The notes beneath the pieces were generated by a model. The model was not told where the DNA came from and made no database searches. It worked only from the letters and a program-made list of their open reading frames with translations. Below, piece by piece: positions 24,186 to 37,418 of a stretch of DNA of 64,000 nt. Position numbers and translations under genes: made by a program. The first letter of the stretch is position 1, and each line of letters begins with the position of its first letter. The DNA comes from Rhinopomastus cyanomelas (lineage: Eukaryota > Chordata > Aves > Bucerotiformes > Rhinopomastidae), in the NCBI GenBank assembly GCA_013400115.1, contig VXBP01008912.1:186001-250000 (forward strand), written 5' to 3'.

Positions 24186-24581
24186 CCTCCCTGATGAGTA
24201 AAGGCTGAGGGAGCTGGGTCTCTTGAGCTTGGAAATAAGGAGACTGAGGGGTGACCTCTGTTTATAAATATGGAAAGAGTGGGTGTGAGGAGGATGGAGC
24301 CAGGCTCTGCTCAGTGGCATCCAGTGATAGGACAAGGGGCAATGGGTGTGAGCTGGAACATTGGAGGTTCCATCTAAATATGAGAAGGAACTTGTTCCCA
24401 GTGAGGGTTACCCAGTACTGGAACAGGCTGGCCAGGGGGGTTGTGGAGTCTTCTCCTCTGGAAGCATTTAAAACCTGCCAGGACATGTTCCTGTGTGATT
24501 TGATCTAGGTGACTCTGGCAGGGGGATTGGACTAGATGATCTTTCAAGGTCCCTTCCAATCCATAATGTTCTGTGATTCTG
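24186..24581 (+). mobile_element. CR1 3' end with ORF2 C-terminus
   Basis: Starts CCTCCCTGATGAGTAAAGGC. A small deletion in the CTCATTAATG segment (GACCTCTGTTTATAAAT) precedes an open frame to FLCDLI-stop at 24508. The 3' UTR lacks CTGCTG (GTGACTCTGGCAGG). Confidence 0.94.
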
Positions 24582-24743
24582 TATAGTGTAAATCAAACCC
24601 TATTTCTCATTCTCACCCCCTGACATTTGTTCTGTGACATGGTCTATACAGCACCAGGTTGTAGAGGTTTGAGGGCACCTGTGTACAGGTTCTCTCACAC
24701 TGGCTGTGAGCCTGTCATTTATCAGCCTGCAGTAGGGTTTATA

Positions 24744-24827
24744 CGGTTTAGTGGTGGACTTGGCAGTGCTAAGTGTTGGACTCAATGATCTTGAAGGTGT
24801 TTTTCAACCTACATGACTTTATGATTT
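24744..24827 (+). mobile_element. CR1 3' tail, second subfamily
   Basis: GTTTAGTGGTGGACTTGGCA and TTGGACTCAATGATCTTGAA with an imperfect tail match a CR1 type distinct from the young CCTAATG group. Confidence 0.82.
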
Positions 24828-26268
24828 GGTTGCTTGGGTGTCTATTCTTGCTACACAGTGGGTTGAAGCTCTAACAGGTTAAAAGACCCTGTATCTTTGG
24901 AGCACTTGATATATGTCATTGCGCTTCAGGTCTGTGCCCTTTCTAGTTATCGTAAATTTGTTCCTTGCCATCCTCTGTTCCTCTTCTCCCTGGGATTACC
25001 TGACTTAGGATTCACTGCTGATTTTATCACACAAGCACACTGCCCCAGGTATCTCCAACTCAGAGAGGAAAAGGCCCCAAAACCCACACAAGGTTTTGAG
25101 GTGTAGAATTTCTGTGCTCTCAGAAAAAGCACAAGGTCAAGGTCTACAGGGCAATGAACTGGGGTTCATAAAAACCAGTGATCATAAGGGATAAGTAATG
25201 TATTGCCAGAACACAGACCACCAGCTTTGAGACCACCTCGTTATCCAAGCCATGGTCTCCCAGCAGAGCTCCCACAGGGCAGCAGGGTTTTCAGGGAAAG
25301 CTCTGTGCAGCCTCAGCCAGGTTCCTCATCTCTGGGGCTGGCACTTGTGTCTGAGGTCTTTGCAAGCAGGAAATGCAGTCTCAGATGTGCTGATTACCTC
25401 GTACACTACGGGCTGGCTTTGTCCTTCTCCCCCTGCATCTTCAGTTGGGCAATGGGTTCCTTGGGAAGTTTTGTGGCTTTTTTCAAGACGTGATATCATG
25501 TGTTGCTATTTATAACTGCTCGGGGTTGTGAAAGCGGGGGATTTACCGGAGAACACACAGGCTGAGGTCAGCTGTTTGCAGACTGGAGTGCTGGGCAGAG
25601 GGACGGTGGAGATACCCTGCTTCCTACTGGGACGTGTAGATTTTCAGACCTGCAGAGGACACAGAACATTGTGAAAGGAGACAGCAAGAGCACGGAATGG
25701 GAAGAGTTCTGTGTGCAACGTGCGGTATGGATCACATCATCTCCTAAAAGTCACATCATCTATAAATAGGTCGGATCTTAAAGCTGAGATAAACAGCTAC
25801 CAGTGGCTATTGTGTGGACATGGGTCAGATGTTAACAGCTAGCGAGAACCCAGTTCTGTTTAGCTGAAGTTTAGCTGTTTGGCTCTGCCCTGCAGACAAA
25901 GAGAGGCAATGGGTGACCTCCTGAGGTCTCTTCCTGCCCTTATTTCTGTGATTCGGAAAGCAACATGTAAATAGTCCTCGCTGAACTCAAAAAAAGCTAT
26001 CAGGAGGAAGATAACGGCAGTGAGGAGGCCATTCACAGCTCACACACTTGGTTTTGTTAGCATAACTACAGCAAAGCTGAAATAAAGTCAACGATGCAGA
26101 GCTCCATCTGAAAGAAAATCTCAGCCCCGCAATTGTCTCCTGTGTTAGCTAGTGGTAATGGATTAAACACAGAAGTGGAGGCGTTCGCATCAAAGAGAGA
26201 AAATAGAATGGTACTTAAGCAAAATAATGATGTTTTATCAGTTTAGCTACTTACCCCTTAGGCTCTTC
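24828..26268. other. Intergenic, mostly unique
   Basis: Apart from a possible CR1 end at 25908 nothing is recognised. Slightly GC-richer at 25200-25450 with an unfamiliar 96-codon frame. Confidence 0.55.
25908..25957 (+). mobile_element. Possible CR1 terminal fragment
   Basis: GGGTGACCTCCTGAGGTCTC followed by TTATTTCTGTGATTC resembles the end of an old CR1. Only about 50 bases. Confidence 0.55.
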
Positions 26269-26533
26269 TTGATAGGACAAGGGACAACACGTGTAAGGTG
26301 GAACATAGGAGGTTCCACATCAAAATATGAGAAGGAACTTCTTCACAGTGAGGGTGACAAAGCACTGGAACCCGCTACCCAGGGGGGTTTGTGGAGTCTC
26401 CTTCTCTGGAGACATTTAAAACCTGCCTGGATGTGTTCCTGTGCGACTTGATCTACGTTATCCTGCTGTGGTTGGGGGATTGGACTAGATGGTCTTTCGG
26501 GGTCCCTTCCAATCCCTAATGTTCTGTGGTTCC
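26269..26533 (+). mobile_element. CR1 3' end, young subfamily
   Basis: Starts TTGATAGGACAAGGGACAAC. An extra A in the CATCAAAATATGAG segment breaks the ORF2 frame. It ends AATGTTCTGTGGTTCC. Confidence 0.93.
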
Positions 26534-27231
26534 CTATCCCACCAGCATGAGCATGGGCTATAACAGCATCTCTGCCAGCTCCTTCATTGCTGGGGTTCTC
26601 AAGCTGTACAAAACAGCCTCTCGTGGGGTAGTTATTACCTGTCCTCATGGAAAAGAGCAGCTGCACTCAATGAGAGGGTGAGTAGAAACCCTGGCTGCTG
26701 TAATAGCCACATGAGTAATGAGATATGACATGACAAGCAAGTCTCCTCATTTTCTAACCTTTATGAGTCACTTAATAAACACAGAGATGACTGGCACCCA
26801 GTGTGGAGCTCCATAGGGTCTTTTACTGAAAGTGAGCATTTGGAAAATAAGGTGTCTTATGAGAGAAGGGATGCCCTTAATGCTAACGAGGGCTTGACCA
26901 AACTGGCACCTGCATGGAAAATCCATACAAGCTCCTGTATATAAGACTAAGTAATCTGAATGATGCTCCACAGTGCGGTGGTTGATCGTTATTTATCCTC
27001 CTGTGCTGGTGCTCTTACTCAGAATGAAAGTAGGTTAATAGAATTTCTTCTCTTAGGGCTAGATTTGAGCAGGGATTTAGGACTGCATAGCTTGAGTTAT
27101 CACAAGGCCTGTGTCCCAAGAGGAAAGAGCATTACCTGCTAGACAGGGATATCTTTCATTTCACACTTAGCGCTGAAAAGATTTGATCTCCTTATAATTT
27201 GGATCATTTGTTTTACAAGTACTTCATAAAG
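26534..27231. other. Intergenic, unique sequence
   Basis: No gene or repeat recognised. Confidence 0.6.
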
Positions 27232-27624
27232 TGCTGCGAAGACAGGCTGAGGGAATCGGAGCTGTTCAGCCTGGAAAAGACAAGGCTCTGGGAGAGGGAC
27301 CTTACAGCAGCCATCAAGTACCTGAAGGGGGCTACAGAAAGCTGGAGAGGGATTTTTTTATGAGGTACGTTATTGACAGGACAATGGGGATGGTTTCAAG
27401 CTAAAAGGGGAGATTTAGACTAGATCACGAGAAGAAACTTTTCACTATGACTGGAACAGGTTGCCCAGAGTAGCTGTGTCTGATCCATCCCTGGAAGTGT
27501 TCAAGACCAGGTTGGATGGGGCTCTGGGCAACCTGGTCTGGTGAGAGGTGTCGCTGCCCATGGCACGGGGTTGGAACTAGATGATCTCCAACATCCCTTC
27601 CAACCCAAACCATTCTATGATTCT
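27232..27624 (+). mobile_element. Old CR1 3' portion
   Basis: GACAGGCTGAGGGAATCGGA, CAAGTACCTGAAGGGGGCTA and GGGGTTGGAACTAGATGATC match an older CR1 subfamily. It ends CCATTCTATGATTCTTCC. No open ORF2 frame remains. Confidence 0.9.
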
Positions 27625-30130
27625 TCCCCAGCTAAATTCCAAGTTGCACTACAAATGAACTTAAGGAACAGGGGAAGAGGACTTAGAAAACACAAAGGAT
27701 GTCCTCTTGTAAGATTGTATAGATCCTCAGTTTAATTCTCTGTTTACTTGTGGCTTTCCTTTTGTACCTTGGCACATCAGAGATTTTGTCTTCTTTCCTT
27801 AGAGATTCCAGAAAAGAGAAGCACTGGTGAAGTGGGGAACAAATGTGCTTTTCAGGGAGCAGCCCCAGGAAGGCATCTTGAAGGATGTCACGTTTTCAGA
27901 GGTTCTGTTGTGAGGAGAAGAATAAGGACCTGAGAGAGTTGTGAGACTAGTCTGTGTGAGAGATAGTGGAGCAGAGGTGGTAGTAGAAGAGGAAGGAAAA
28001 AGAGTTACTACTGGAGCAATGTGGTTAGACAAGTGTATGGAATATTTTAGGGATAGAGAAGTCTGCAGAGGAGAAGAGACTATAGAAGCTGACAGGTGAC
28101 TGCTTGAGGTCCTAAATGATATTAGAGTTCTTCCAGCGAGCGTGCTGGAGCTGCCTCTTCCTCTGCCTTTTGTAGCTCTGGAACTAATTTTACAGATTAA
28201 ATAAAGTCCTTTGTCGACTCGGTGTGTCTGGCACTGCATTTGTAAATCCATCCTTTCTATTTCAGTCAGGCATGACTGGGTGAACAACCCCTATAACTAA
28301 AAGAAGTGACATGAATAATTCTTCCTTGAAATAAGGTCAATGTTATCCTCATGTGACTTGAGCTGTGTGGAAGGAACAAAGACCTACATCAGCCCGGTGC
28401 TATTAGCAGCACTGGGTGCAGACATCTTTTGTCGCAAGTCTCAGCGAATAATTAAAGAGCCATTACAATTATCTCAGTCTTTACAAGAACCACCGTATTC
28501 TTCACATAAAATGAATTTTAGCCCCAAATTCACCTTGGGATGAAAGGAATTTTGTCACTACAAAGCAAGTTTTGTGTGATGCCCCAAGATCCGCATTCAC
28601 AGTGCACACTAGGTGCAAAACTTGCCAGTATCTCTATTCTGCTTGCTCTTTGTCATCAGAAAGCCTGATCTTTTCTTGTCACATTAGAAGGCAATTGATG
28701 CAATTTAATTTCTATTTTTTTTTGGGGGGGCCCTTCTGTTCCTTTATGTGCTTCTGGTTCCCCATCTCAGTAGATGACATAACTGGTTTACACTGCTATT
28801 GTCTGCTACCTGTGCAATGTTTTACATGTAAAAACCCAGTAACAGTTGGTGCAGCCTGCTGCTGTTTTCTGATAACTTCAGAGGGGAATGGGGTTTTCTT
28901 AAAATATACAATCTCAATCTATCTTAATTTAGTGTGGAAAGCTTATTTTTGTCCTTAGCACAAAAAGAAATAGGCAATCCTGTAGATGGGTTTTTCTACA
29001 GAATGATAGAATAGCTCCGGTGGCCATAAAATGGCAAAGCACAGGCTATCTTGCTGGTGGCAAACGACAGTATCTTGGGCAAAATGAACTTGCATAGATT
29101 TTGCTTTGATTGTTAAAAATATCCTGCATTAGACAGGAGCTAATCTCTTTAGAAACGCTTAAGTTCCCCGTTTGGCTGCTGTATTATACTTCTGCTTATC
29201 TATCAATAGGGGTTCAATTCTGCACCACGGCCAGCTAAAGCTACTTAGAGCAGGGAATGATAGGGCAGGGGTATTACACTGGAAGACCTCCATTATTTTC
29301 TTCTCATCTTCCATCCCCAACTGTAACTGTTCTCAGCATAAGCTAAACACCATGGGTAGGAAAACTTTGTCACATACACTGATTTTTCAGGTTGATGTAT
29401 AATATTGAATCCATGCTGTAAAGCTTTTGCAAACAGACAAGCACCTTCAAGAACAAAGACCTTTAAAAATAGCTTGTGGAAGGCTTATGATCTGCTATCG
29501 AATCTCGTGAAGATTCCATCCATCACAGAGTCCCTTTTGTTTAGCACAGAGCGATGTTGTGTCAGAGGTTTTTTCACTAATTGATCTTTTGCTTCAACTC
29601 TTTCAAACCTGCAGTTATTAATGGTACCTCGTAGCCTGGTTCTTAGCCCTAGCTCAGTGCTCAGCACAGGCCTTAGGATATGGGAGCAAAATCCCTTCTC
29701 CATTTACTGCCCAGTTCAGTAAGAGCCCACCTGGATCCCAACCCTGGGACCTGCAGGAGCTGCACTTAGTGGTTTCAAAATGTAAATGGTTTGCCTGCTG
29801 CTATTGACTGGGTTTTGAGCAGATTTGAATATTGCCAGGTAGCAGCCAGCAAGAGGAATGAGGATGTTATGGACAGAAGTCTGGAGATCAGAGGACACAA
29901 TGCTGTTTCTGAAAGTGCTGCTCCTCTGCACCACAGTTCATTAGCAGATCTGAAGGTTATCTTAAGTATGATGAGGCAAAACATCTAACATATCAGCTGT
30001 TCTGACCAGTGTGTGTGGTAGTTGGTGTTGCTCTATTATGGGAACCACTTTAACTCACATATTACCTTCACATCACCATATGTGACTGTTTGGATGAGTT
30101 TACCTAGGCTGGGTGAAAGAAAGAAGATGG
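27625..30130. other. Intergenic, unique sequence with one poly(A)-like site
   Basis: A 162-codon minus-strand frame at 27799-28287 is Ser/Thr-rich and antisense to the poly(A)-like element at 28200; it has no known similarity. A T8/G7 run lies near 28717. No gene is supported. Confidence 0.5.
28150..28235 (+). other. Polyadenylation-like 3' end, possible LTR or terminal exon
   Basis: AATAAA at 28200-28205 is followed by a T/GT-rich element (GTCCTTTGTCGACTCGGTGTG), a good poly(A)-site layout. No paired long terminal repeat, primer-binding site or coding domain could be recognised nearby. It may be a solo LTR remnant, a noncoding transcript end, or chance. Confidence 0.3.
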
Positions 30131-30185
30131 AGATCATAGGATCATAGGATGTTAGGGGTTGGAAGGGACCCAAGAGATCATCGAG
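30131..30185 (-). mobile_element. CR1 terminal fragment with duplicated tail unit
   Basis: GATCATAGGATCATAGGATG is the reverse of the CR1 tail microsatellite, followed by TTAGGGGTTGGAAGGGACCC. About 55 bases. Confidence 0.8.
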
Positions 30186-31503
30186 AGATGTGGGTTTATA
30201 TCTTCTGCTGATGTTACAATATTTGTTGATGGACTGTCTGTGCTGTTGGGAGCTGGCACAGGTCATAGAAGACTGCAGTTGAGTAATCTTTTTCCTTTAT
30301 TATTGATTTGTCTCTCTTTTGCCCTGGTTGCATAAATACAGCTAAAAATAATGATTTTTATGCTCGTTTCCCAGTGGCAGCCAGCTCTTTCCAGTGACAG
30401 TAATTACTTAGTTTTTAAGTCTCCCAGACTGCACATCTTTGGTCTTTCCTCAGCCTTCCTAGGCATAGCTGTAGCCATTAACAGCAGAGTCCAGCTCTTC
30501 AATTCTAAAGGCACAGAATTCTGGCCAAACTCATCAGTCACTTCAGTGATGTGGGAATATGAGCGAGATGCAATTTCCTATCCATGGAAAAGAAGTCAGG
30601 AGATTTAAAAGGGCTGAGCAAAGGCAGAGAGCCATTAACATGGGTTGGAAAAGAAATTCTAGACATAACAGTTTCTAAAACTAAATTAAAGTGGGATGTA
30701 TTTGATTTTAGGGAACTCTAGTGATCCAGATCCTTTGCACTTTTTGATTTATATAAGCAAGTTTACATAAGCTGGGTCCTTCGGAGATGTGAGAACTGAA
30801 TTTACACGTAAGCTCTGCTTTTCTGCAGACTTCAGTGAATGTGTTTTTCCTCAAAGCCAGTGGTCCTGTTTAGAAACTGCTCCTTCTGGTGACAGATAAT
30901 ATTTTAGTGAACAGAGAATTAGAAATGAAAAGCTGAGAGGATGCTTTTCTCTCCTACCCAAGCTACTGTTCTGCTAAACAAATTGTTCTGCACTTTTCAG
31001 GGTCCTGCCTCCAGGGTCCAATGCAGAGCATTCAAACATGGAACTTGCACACCCCGACTGTATTTAGATTGGTTTTCCAGGAAAGAAGCTGACTGGGATC
31101 TCTGAGTCTGCCCTCACATCTAAACAATACAACATACTGAAGCCATTAGCTCCTTAGCGCTAAACTTAGCGGCGAGGAATTCCCTAGATGATTTTTGCAT
31201 TCCAGGACTGCTACCACACAAGATTCATGGGGACATGAGGAAGATGCAAGATGTTTAATAAATACATACACACACACATATATAATATTTTAAAACTGCA
31301 TTATTCCCCACACTGCCTGGTGAACTAACAGTCTCTTCCACTGTCACTAATGAGGACTTGAAGAATTCTGTGGTGTCGCAGATGTGACTGCCACACTGGC
31401 AAGCAAGGAGGAAACACAGGCAGCACGGTTGTTAATTTCACAGAATTGATGGCTTAACCCTTGTAGGGTTAGAATAGGGTCTGGTGTTTGATGTTGAATG
31501 TTT
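30186..31503. other. Intergenic, AT-rich
   Basis: Unique sequence with a short CA/TA microsatellite at 31263. No gene recognised. Confidence 0.6.
31263..31284. repeat. Short CA/TA microsatellite
   Basis: An (AC)n tract runs into (AT)n, reading ACACACACACATATATA at its centre, in unique intergenic sequence. Confidence 0.8.
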
Positions 31504-31560
31504 TCACAGAACTATTGAGGCTGGAGAAGACCTCTTAGAGGTCATCAAGCCCAGCCTAGG
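31504..31560 (-). mobile_element. Old CR1 terminal fragment
   Basis: TCACAGAACTATTGAGGCTG and GAAGACCTCTTAGAGGTCAT are typical of an older CR1 tail read in reverse. Only 57 bases. Confidence 0.72.
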
Positions 31561-31884
31561 TTTGGCAGAGGCTGGCTGGACATTTCACGCAGGTTCCATT
31601 TCATTCTGTCCCAAGGGGAAAACATCGCTGTGACAATAGGTGGGTCTTTGGTGAGGTTAGAACATGAGATCACAGGTTCTTTGGAGTGATCTGGCTTCAT
31701 TGAGCCTCTACTGACACAACTCAGAGCAAAGCCTAGCTCCAAAGACCAGAGGGTTGGACCATCTGTGATGCAAGTGAAAAACAGTTGTGCGGTATCATTT
31801 TCAAAGATACGTGCGAGCAGTGCTGGTGGCTTCCACGAGTTTGTTTCACCGCTCCGTGACCCCACTCAGCCTTGTCTGTTCTCA

Positions 31885-32301
31885 GAACCACAGACCACAG
31901 AAAGATTGAGAATGGAAAGGACTTCTGGAGGTTATCTGGGGCAAATCCCTGCTCAAGCACAGCAGGTTACCCAGAACTGTGACCAAAGATAGAGACTCCA
32001 CTACCTCTCTGTGCAATTCGTGCCCGTGCTCAGTCACCCTCACAGTAAAAATGTGTTGCTGGTATTGACGGGATCCACCCCGTGCTCAAGCCATGCCTTC
32101 CTAAGGCTAAACAACCACCACTGTCAGTCTTTTCTCTTAGGACAGATACTCCAGTTCCTTCATCATCTTTGTGGTTCTTCACTGGTCTGTATCCAGCACA
32201 CTCCTATCTCTCATGTACTGGGAAGCCCAGAACTGGATGCATCACTTCAGGTGTGGCCTCCTCAGTGCTGAGTAGAGGGGAAGGATGCTCTCCCATTGCC
32301 T
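31885..32301 (-). mobile_element. Old, diverged CR1 3' portion
   Basis: From ACCACAGACCACAGAAAGAT through GAGACTCCACTACCTCTCTG to CCCAGAACTGGATGCATCAC and GTGTGGCCTCCTCAGTGCTG, the order is that of a reversed CR1 end. Many changes and indels mark it as one of the oldest copies here. Confidence 0.82.
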
Positions 32302-35300
32302 TTCTCTTCTGTTTTCTTCCTCAACCTAGGATGTGCCTATGTTGTAGCAAGTCACTGGGAATGCCTCGGTGCCATCAGTCTGGCTGCAGAAGAGCACTGG
32401 GTCATTCAGGAACCACTTAGTGAAGCTGTTGGTAGGGACTTCTCCAATCCTCAATCACCTAGTTGCTATTCAGGATGCTAATCATGATGCTATCTGACCC
32501 AGGCTGGTGAGATGTGCTGCTTTATTCCTGCTAGAGGCAGCAATAAGTAGCAAATAGTCACAGACAGTGTGGGCCAGGACTTTGGAAAGCCAACAGGTGC
32601 GAGGAAGAGCCTCAGAATATGCCTTGAGTCCAACAAGAAAACCACACTAGATGACCTCTCTTATTTGGTACCTAACATCTGTGGAGTTAACTTTCAGCCA
32701 GTGGGTCCTGACGTTGTGGGTGGGACTGGGGGATGCAGCACAAGGTATTTTGAGAGCAGATGATTTTATTTTGAGTAGGTGATGGTGATAGAGTATTTCC
32801 TTGGCCAAGTGATTGTGATGCTGCACCCCAGTATTTAGCTCTGCTGCTCTTTTGTTCATCCCCTCTCTATTGTTATGGTTATCACTCACAATAAAAGGAC
32901 AGTGATTTACACAGCACTTGAACTTTATTAACAAGGTATTGTTGTGGGATGATGAAGTCACTCGTGAGCTCCATAGGAGGAGGAGGTGACTTGATGGAGT
33001 GTGATGTACATCTGGGCGGGTGGCAATGGTTTCCATGCCTTCAGGTCTGTAGCTCCAGGGTTGTATTTTCTGTGGTTGCCAGCCTATTCCCTACTATTGT
33101 TTCCAGTAGTTCTGTCTTGTGCTTCATTGTCTGGTCCTTCACTGTCTGCATTGCATCCAGCCACATGTCTTTCAGTGCTTCTTTGCTGTTCCCAGCAGGA
33201 AAGCCATGCTAGATTGGAGCAGAAGTGCAGGTTCCTACCATCCTCCTGTGCCAGCAGTAGATGCTTCAAGAAAGTCCCTAACACTGAAACTTTTGGAGGG
33301 ATGTTTCCTAACATGCCAAAGTAAACAGAGTAGGATCTCCTGCTTCTGGTGGTTATTTGTTGGCCTCTGAATGTAAGCTCACAAGATACGGCTCCGCGCT
33401 CCTTTTCTCCCTATGGTCCAACCATTCACCAGAAATGCTGCAGAAGTTTGGAGAGATAACTGCAGAAATGTGCTCCTTGAGGTCACAAGGGAACTGAAAA
33501 AGCACAGAACAGATAATTTTTCTTGATCCTTTTATTTCCTCATTGCAAACAAGTGCTTAGACCTTAATTAGAGTCTTGAAGCAAACACTCCATTTAAAGC
33601 CTTGGGTGTTGATACTTCTTTTCCTTACAGTGCAAGATCATCTTGTCCAACTTGGGAAATACTGGAGTAAAGGGAAGGGGAAGGATGAGCAGAGGAAGTA
33701 TTTAATGAAGGATGTTAAACTATTCCAGAGAGAATCCTTGAGGGAATATCTTTCAAGAGGAATCTTTAAGTGTCAGGAGACAATCTGGGAAAATATTCAG
33801 CCAATATCTTTTACAACCTCTTGCTGTAAAACTGGTGGAACTGTCTGAGGAGCAACTCTATGAGTTATTGTAAAACTGCCAGGTGGAACAGTGTGAGGAA
33901 CACTTTCCTTTGTTGCCCCATTCAGCTTCTTGTTCCATGCTGTGCTGGCAAATCATTAAGCATCCTATAAAATACTGCCTTTAAATACCTGGATGCCAAC
34001 AGGTTTCTATGGTTATGAGCTGTGGGATTGAGCGTGGCTACTTCTAGTGAGTTTCTACAGGTTTCTGTCAAGCAACCTCTCTGGGTCCCTCCTCTTCCTC
34101 TCCAGCAGTGGCTCGTCACAGCGTGTTGAGATCAAGGCAGACTCTCAGTGGCCTTAGAGCACCACAACATCACTGTGTAGATGTTGCTGCTGTTTCCCAT
34201 CCCCAAAATAACTACAGCCATTACACACTCTTCTTCCACCACATGGCAAGAGAGGCAGAGCACAACCTGAGATCTGCTGGGCACAACCCTCTGCTCCAGC
34301 CTGAACAAAACCAAGTGGGTTTCTGATGAACACACAGGCAGGTTCATGTCCCTGTGACCAAGTCTGTAGTAAAAACCAAACAGAATATTAGAGACGTGGT
34401 TCTAGTTCAAAACGAGACCTACAACCTGGGAAGGGATGAGGTTTAATTTCTGCCTTAGACATCTTTTCCCTTGGTTGCTTCTAGGTGAGTATCACATGTC
34501 TTATTGTGTGTTCACCATAACGAGTGTGGTTTGTGTTCACTCCTCTGCTTCCTCTGCAGTGATATCACAGTAAATCAGCTTTGTCATGCAAATACTGCTT
34601 AATAGTTTAAATATAAGGGATTGAATCACCTGCTTCCCAACAAATTATCATTGTAAGGTGCCATCAAAGTGAAACTGCTGCCAACCACCAAGCGTTTTCT
34701 TTTGCTCTTGCCCTCAGCCCATGTTTCTGGCAATAGTAAAGGTGCCGTTTGGGATCTGTGAGGGTAGAGGGGGCCACTCACTAGGAGACACTGAACTGTT
34801 TTGTAAGAGGATTTTAGCGGCTTTGAGCATCCTTATGATCCATTTTCAAGGAGCTTGGGGGAGTTTTAACTGGTGGAGAATCAGAAAAGAAACTTGTTAG
34901 AAGGGATGTGGAACATGATGGGGAGGAACATGAATGAGCTGGAGGAAAGACAGGACCCCAGGTCTTCACTCACACCCGTTTCCATTGGCTGAGAAGGTGA
35001 AGGCCAGAGAAGCTCACTCAAGATCAAAGTGTAGTAAATATTATTTTGAATTCAAGGTTATTTTTCAGGAATTTGACAGAGATTAGTGTGGACATCAGAT
35101 GTTTAGCTGAGCTTCATTACTTATAGAGTGATAAAAGGTCAGGGATCTGGGTGAGATTTTAGGCTCTGTCTCTGTGTTAGGGTTGGAGCTGGACCAGTGC
35201 TGCCCTCTCCAACAATTCATTGTTGTTCTTTCCCTCTTCATCCAAGACAATCCACAGCTTTCTCTCTGTACCTTAGTGACCATGTAGCTCATGTTCATTG

Positions 35301-35962
35301 GCAGGGAACAGAACTGGGAGGGCAGCAGCTCATGATATAAAAAGCCTCTTCACACCATTGTGACTTTGAATTACAGACAGTAGTGTTCAGAATGTTCACC
35401 AGGCTCTTGACTGTTGAATGTGAGAAGACCTCCATTCACAGGGCTGTGATCACTGCTGTGAGGTGGCCCACTGGGAAGGGTTTGCACTGCTAGAGAGGGA
35501 TATGCCAAACTATCAGCAGGATGTACTGGTGCCAGGCAGACATGGACAGGGTGCACACCTATCTCCACTAGAGCAAAGTTGAATGTCACGGTGTAATTCC
35601 TCTGCTTAGACCAACACTTTCTCAGCCATGACCCTGCAGAGCAAATATCATTTCCCTGACATTTAAGGCCTTGTGAAAATCTCCGTGGATCCCAAAGCAC
35701 AAAAGACTATATAGTTTAGCTATCAATCACCTAAACATAAACACACATGGAAACCCCAGTCTTAGCCGTGTCCTTTGCTCCTTGGTGCATCAGTTTACTT
35801 CCATCTGCACTAAACTTGTTGATGCAAGACAGATTCATGTGATGATCCACTTTCCCCTGTAAAATCAGCATATTCTTATCATTGATGTTGTGATCACTCC
35901 TGGTCATATATTTAATAACACACATATACTCAGACAGCTCGTTGCTGAAACAGTAGATTAGT
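32302..35962. other. Intergenic, 3.7 kb without recognised repeats
   Basis: The longest stretch in the 5' flank free of young CR1. Frames at 32647-33036 and 33001-33324 lie on opposite strands and are unfamiliar. No exon or RNA gene recognised; older repeats may be too diverged to see. Confidence 0.55.
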
Positions 35963-36048
35963 TCACAGAATCATTAGGGATTGGAAGGGACCTTGAAAGA
36001 TCATCTAGTCCAATCCCCCTGCCACAGCAGCATCACCTAGACCAAGTG
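35963..36048 (-). mobile_element. CR1 3' tail, young subfamily
   Basis: TCACAGAATCATTAGGGATT to CACCTAGACCAAGT is nearly consensus, then stops at 36048, a strong 5' truncation. Confidence 0.92.
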
Positions 36049-37418
36049 ATAAGATGATACATTTTTAAAATGCTTTGTATTTAATGGCAAAGGCATGGGT
36101 GTTTTGAACAGGAATATCAAGAAAAAAATGAACAGAAATCAACTCACTGTGATGAATATGTTATAATCTGTTGAGATCCTGGCCTCTAGAAAAGCAGTAG
36201 CTCTGCCAGAAGGAATAGGAATGTCTTTACTGAGACTTTACTGTGGTCACAAGCAAGATTTCAATTGGACTTTTCATCAGGCAGTTTGTACTTTTAAAAG
36301 ACAGAGCAGCTCCTGGGATATAACATGGCCTTAAGGACAGACTGAGCCCCCAGGATAGACTCCTACCTAGAGCAAGCCTAAAACCCTCGGGTGTAACCAA
36401 CCTCCTAAATGAGAATGCAATGGGCAGGGATCCTCCAGGTGATTCCTCACCCAAAGCCAGAAGGCATCATCACATAATCATTCCCAGTTAAGTGAGGGTG
36501 GGTCATTTGCTAAAATCTGTGCTTGCAAAACATAAACAAGTTCATCCTTTTCCTTAGGGAAGAGAGAACAGGAGCAATTTTAAGGCTGGGTGAGGCTTTT
36601 TTCTTCACCAGGTTAGGATGTTAGTCCATTCAGGGCACAGCAGCGCAGACAAGAGCCCAGATGAAGTCTGTCTTCACCACCTCACAAACTTAATTATGGG
36701 TGTTCTCAGAGTGTTTTTCTCCTCCTTCCACACACCCAGGAAAAAAAATGGTATTTTCTTTGAAAATGGTTGAAGAATGACTCAAGTAGAGAGTCACTGT
36801 AGTCAGAAAGCCTTGGACTTGTGCCTGGCTGCTCCAGTCTCTGGATACAGCAATTACCTGCTATCTGCTCCAATTATCTTCAGTCAAGGTGAGTCTTCAC
36901 TGAAGGTACCAAGTGCTCCCCTGTGGTTTGGGCACAGGCTTGACCTCTCTCAAGGTTGTTATTGAACCTCCACCAGATTTTTGGCAGTAAATACCTCCTT
37001 ATTCTCTGACTCATAAATCCCCCAGAAAGGCGATGATGGAGCTGCAAAGTGAGATTAAGCTGTTTATTAAGTAAGAATGACATTTTGAATAAAACTAATT
37101 GCTGCAATTTCTGTGCAGAAAAAAGCAGCTCATCAGACCAGACATGAAACAAACCTTTGCTCTTCAAAAGCAGATTATGGTCATCATGCCTAGGGTTTGG
37201 TTTTGGACACAGCAGTGCCCTCACACACTAACATCTCATAGTTAAACCATGAAAGAAAGAATTTAACACCAGCTTCTACGAAGAGATGATGAAAACCATG
37301 AATTAAGGTCAATTAATCCACTGTGACAATGGATTTAAAGTAATTGGAACCTTGCTTTGGCCGCAGGATGCGTTTTAAGAACGTTGGCTGGTCTGCTAAA
37401 TCAAAGCTTTAAATGCTC
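36049..37418. other. Intergenic, unique sequence
   Basis: No gene or repeat recognised. Confidence 0.6.

Noticed and set aside
27799..28287. 162-codon Ser/Thr-rich minus-strand frame
   Set aside because: No similarity recognised, and it is antisense to a possible + strand poly(A) site.
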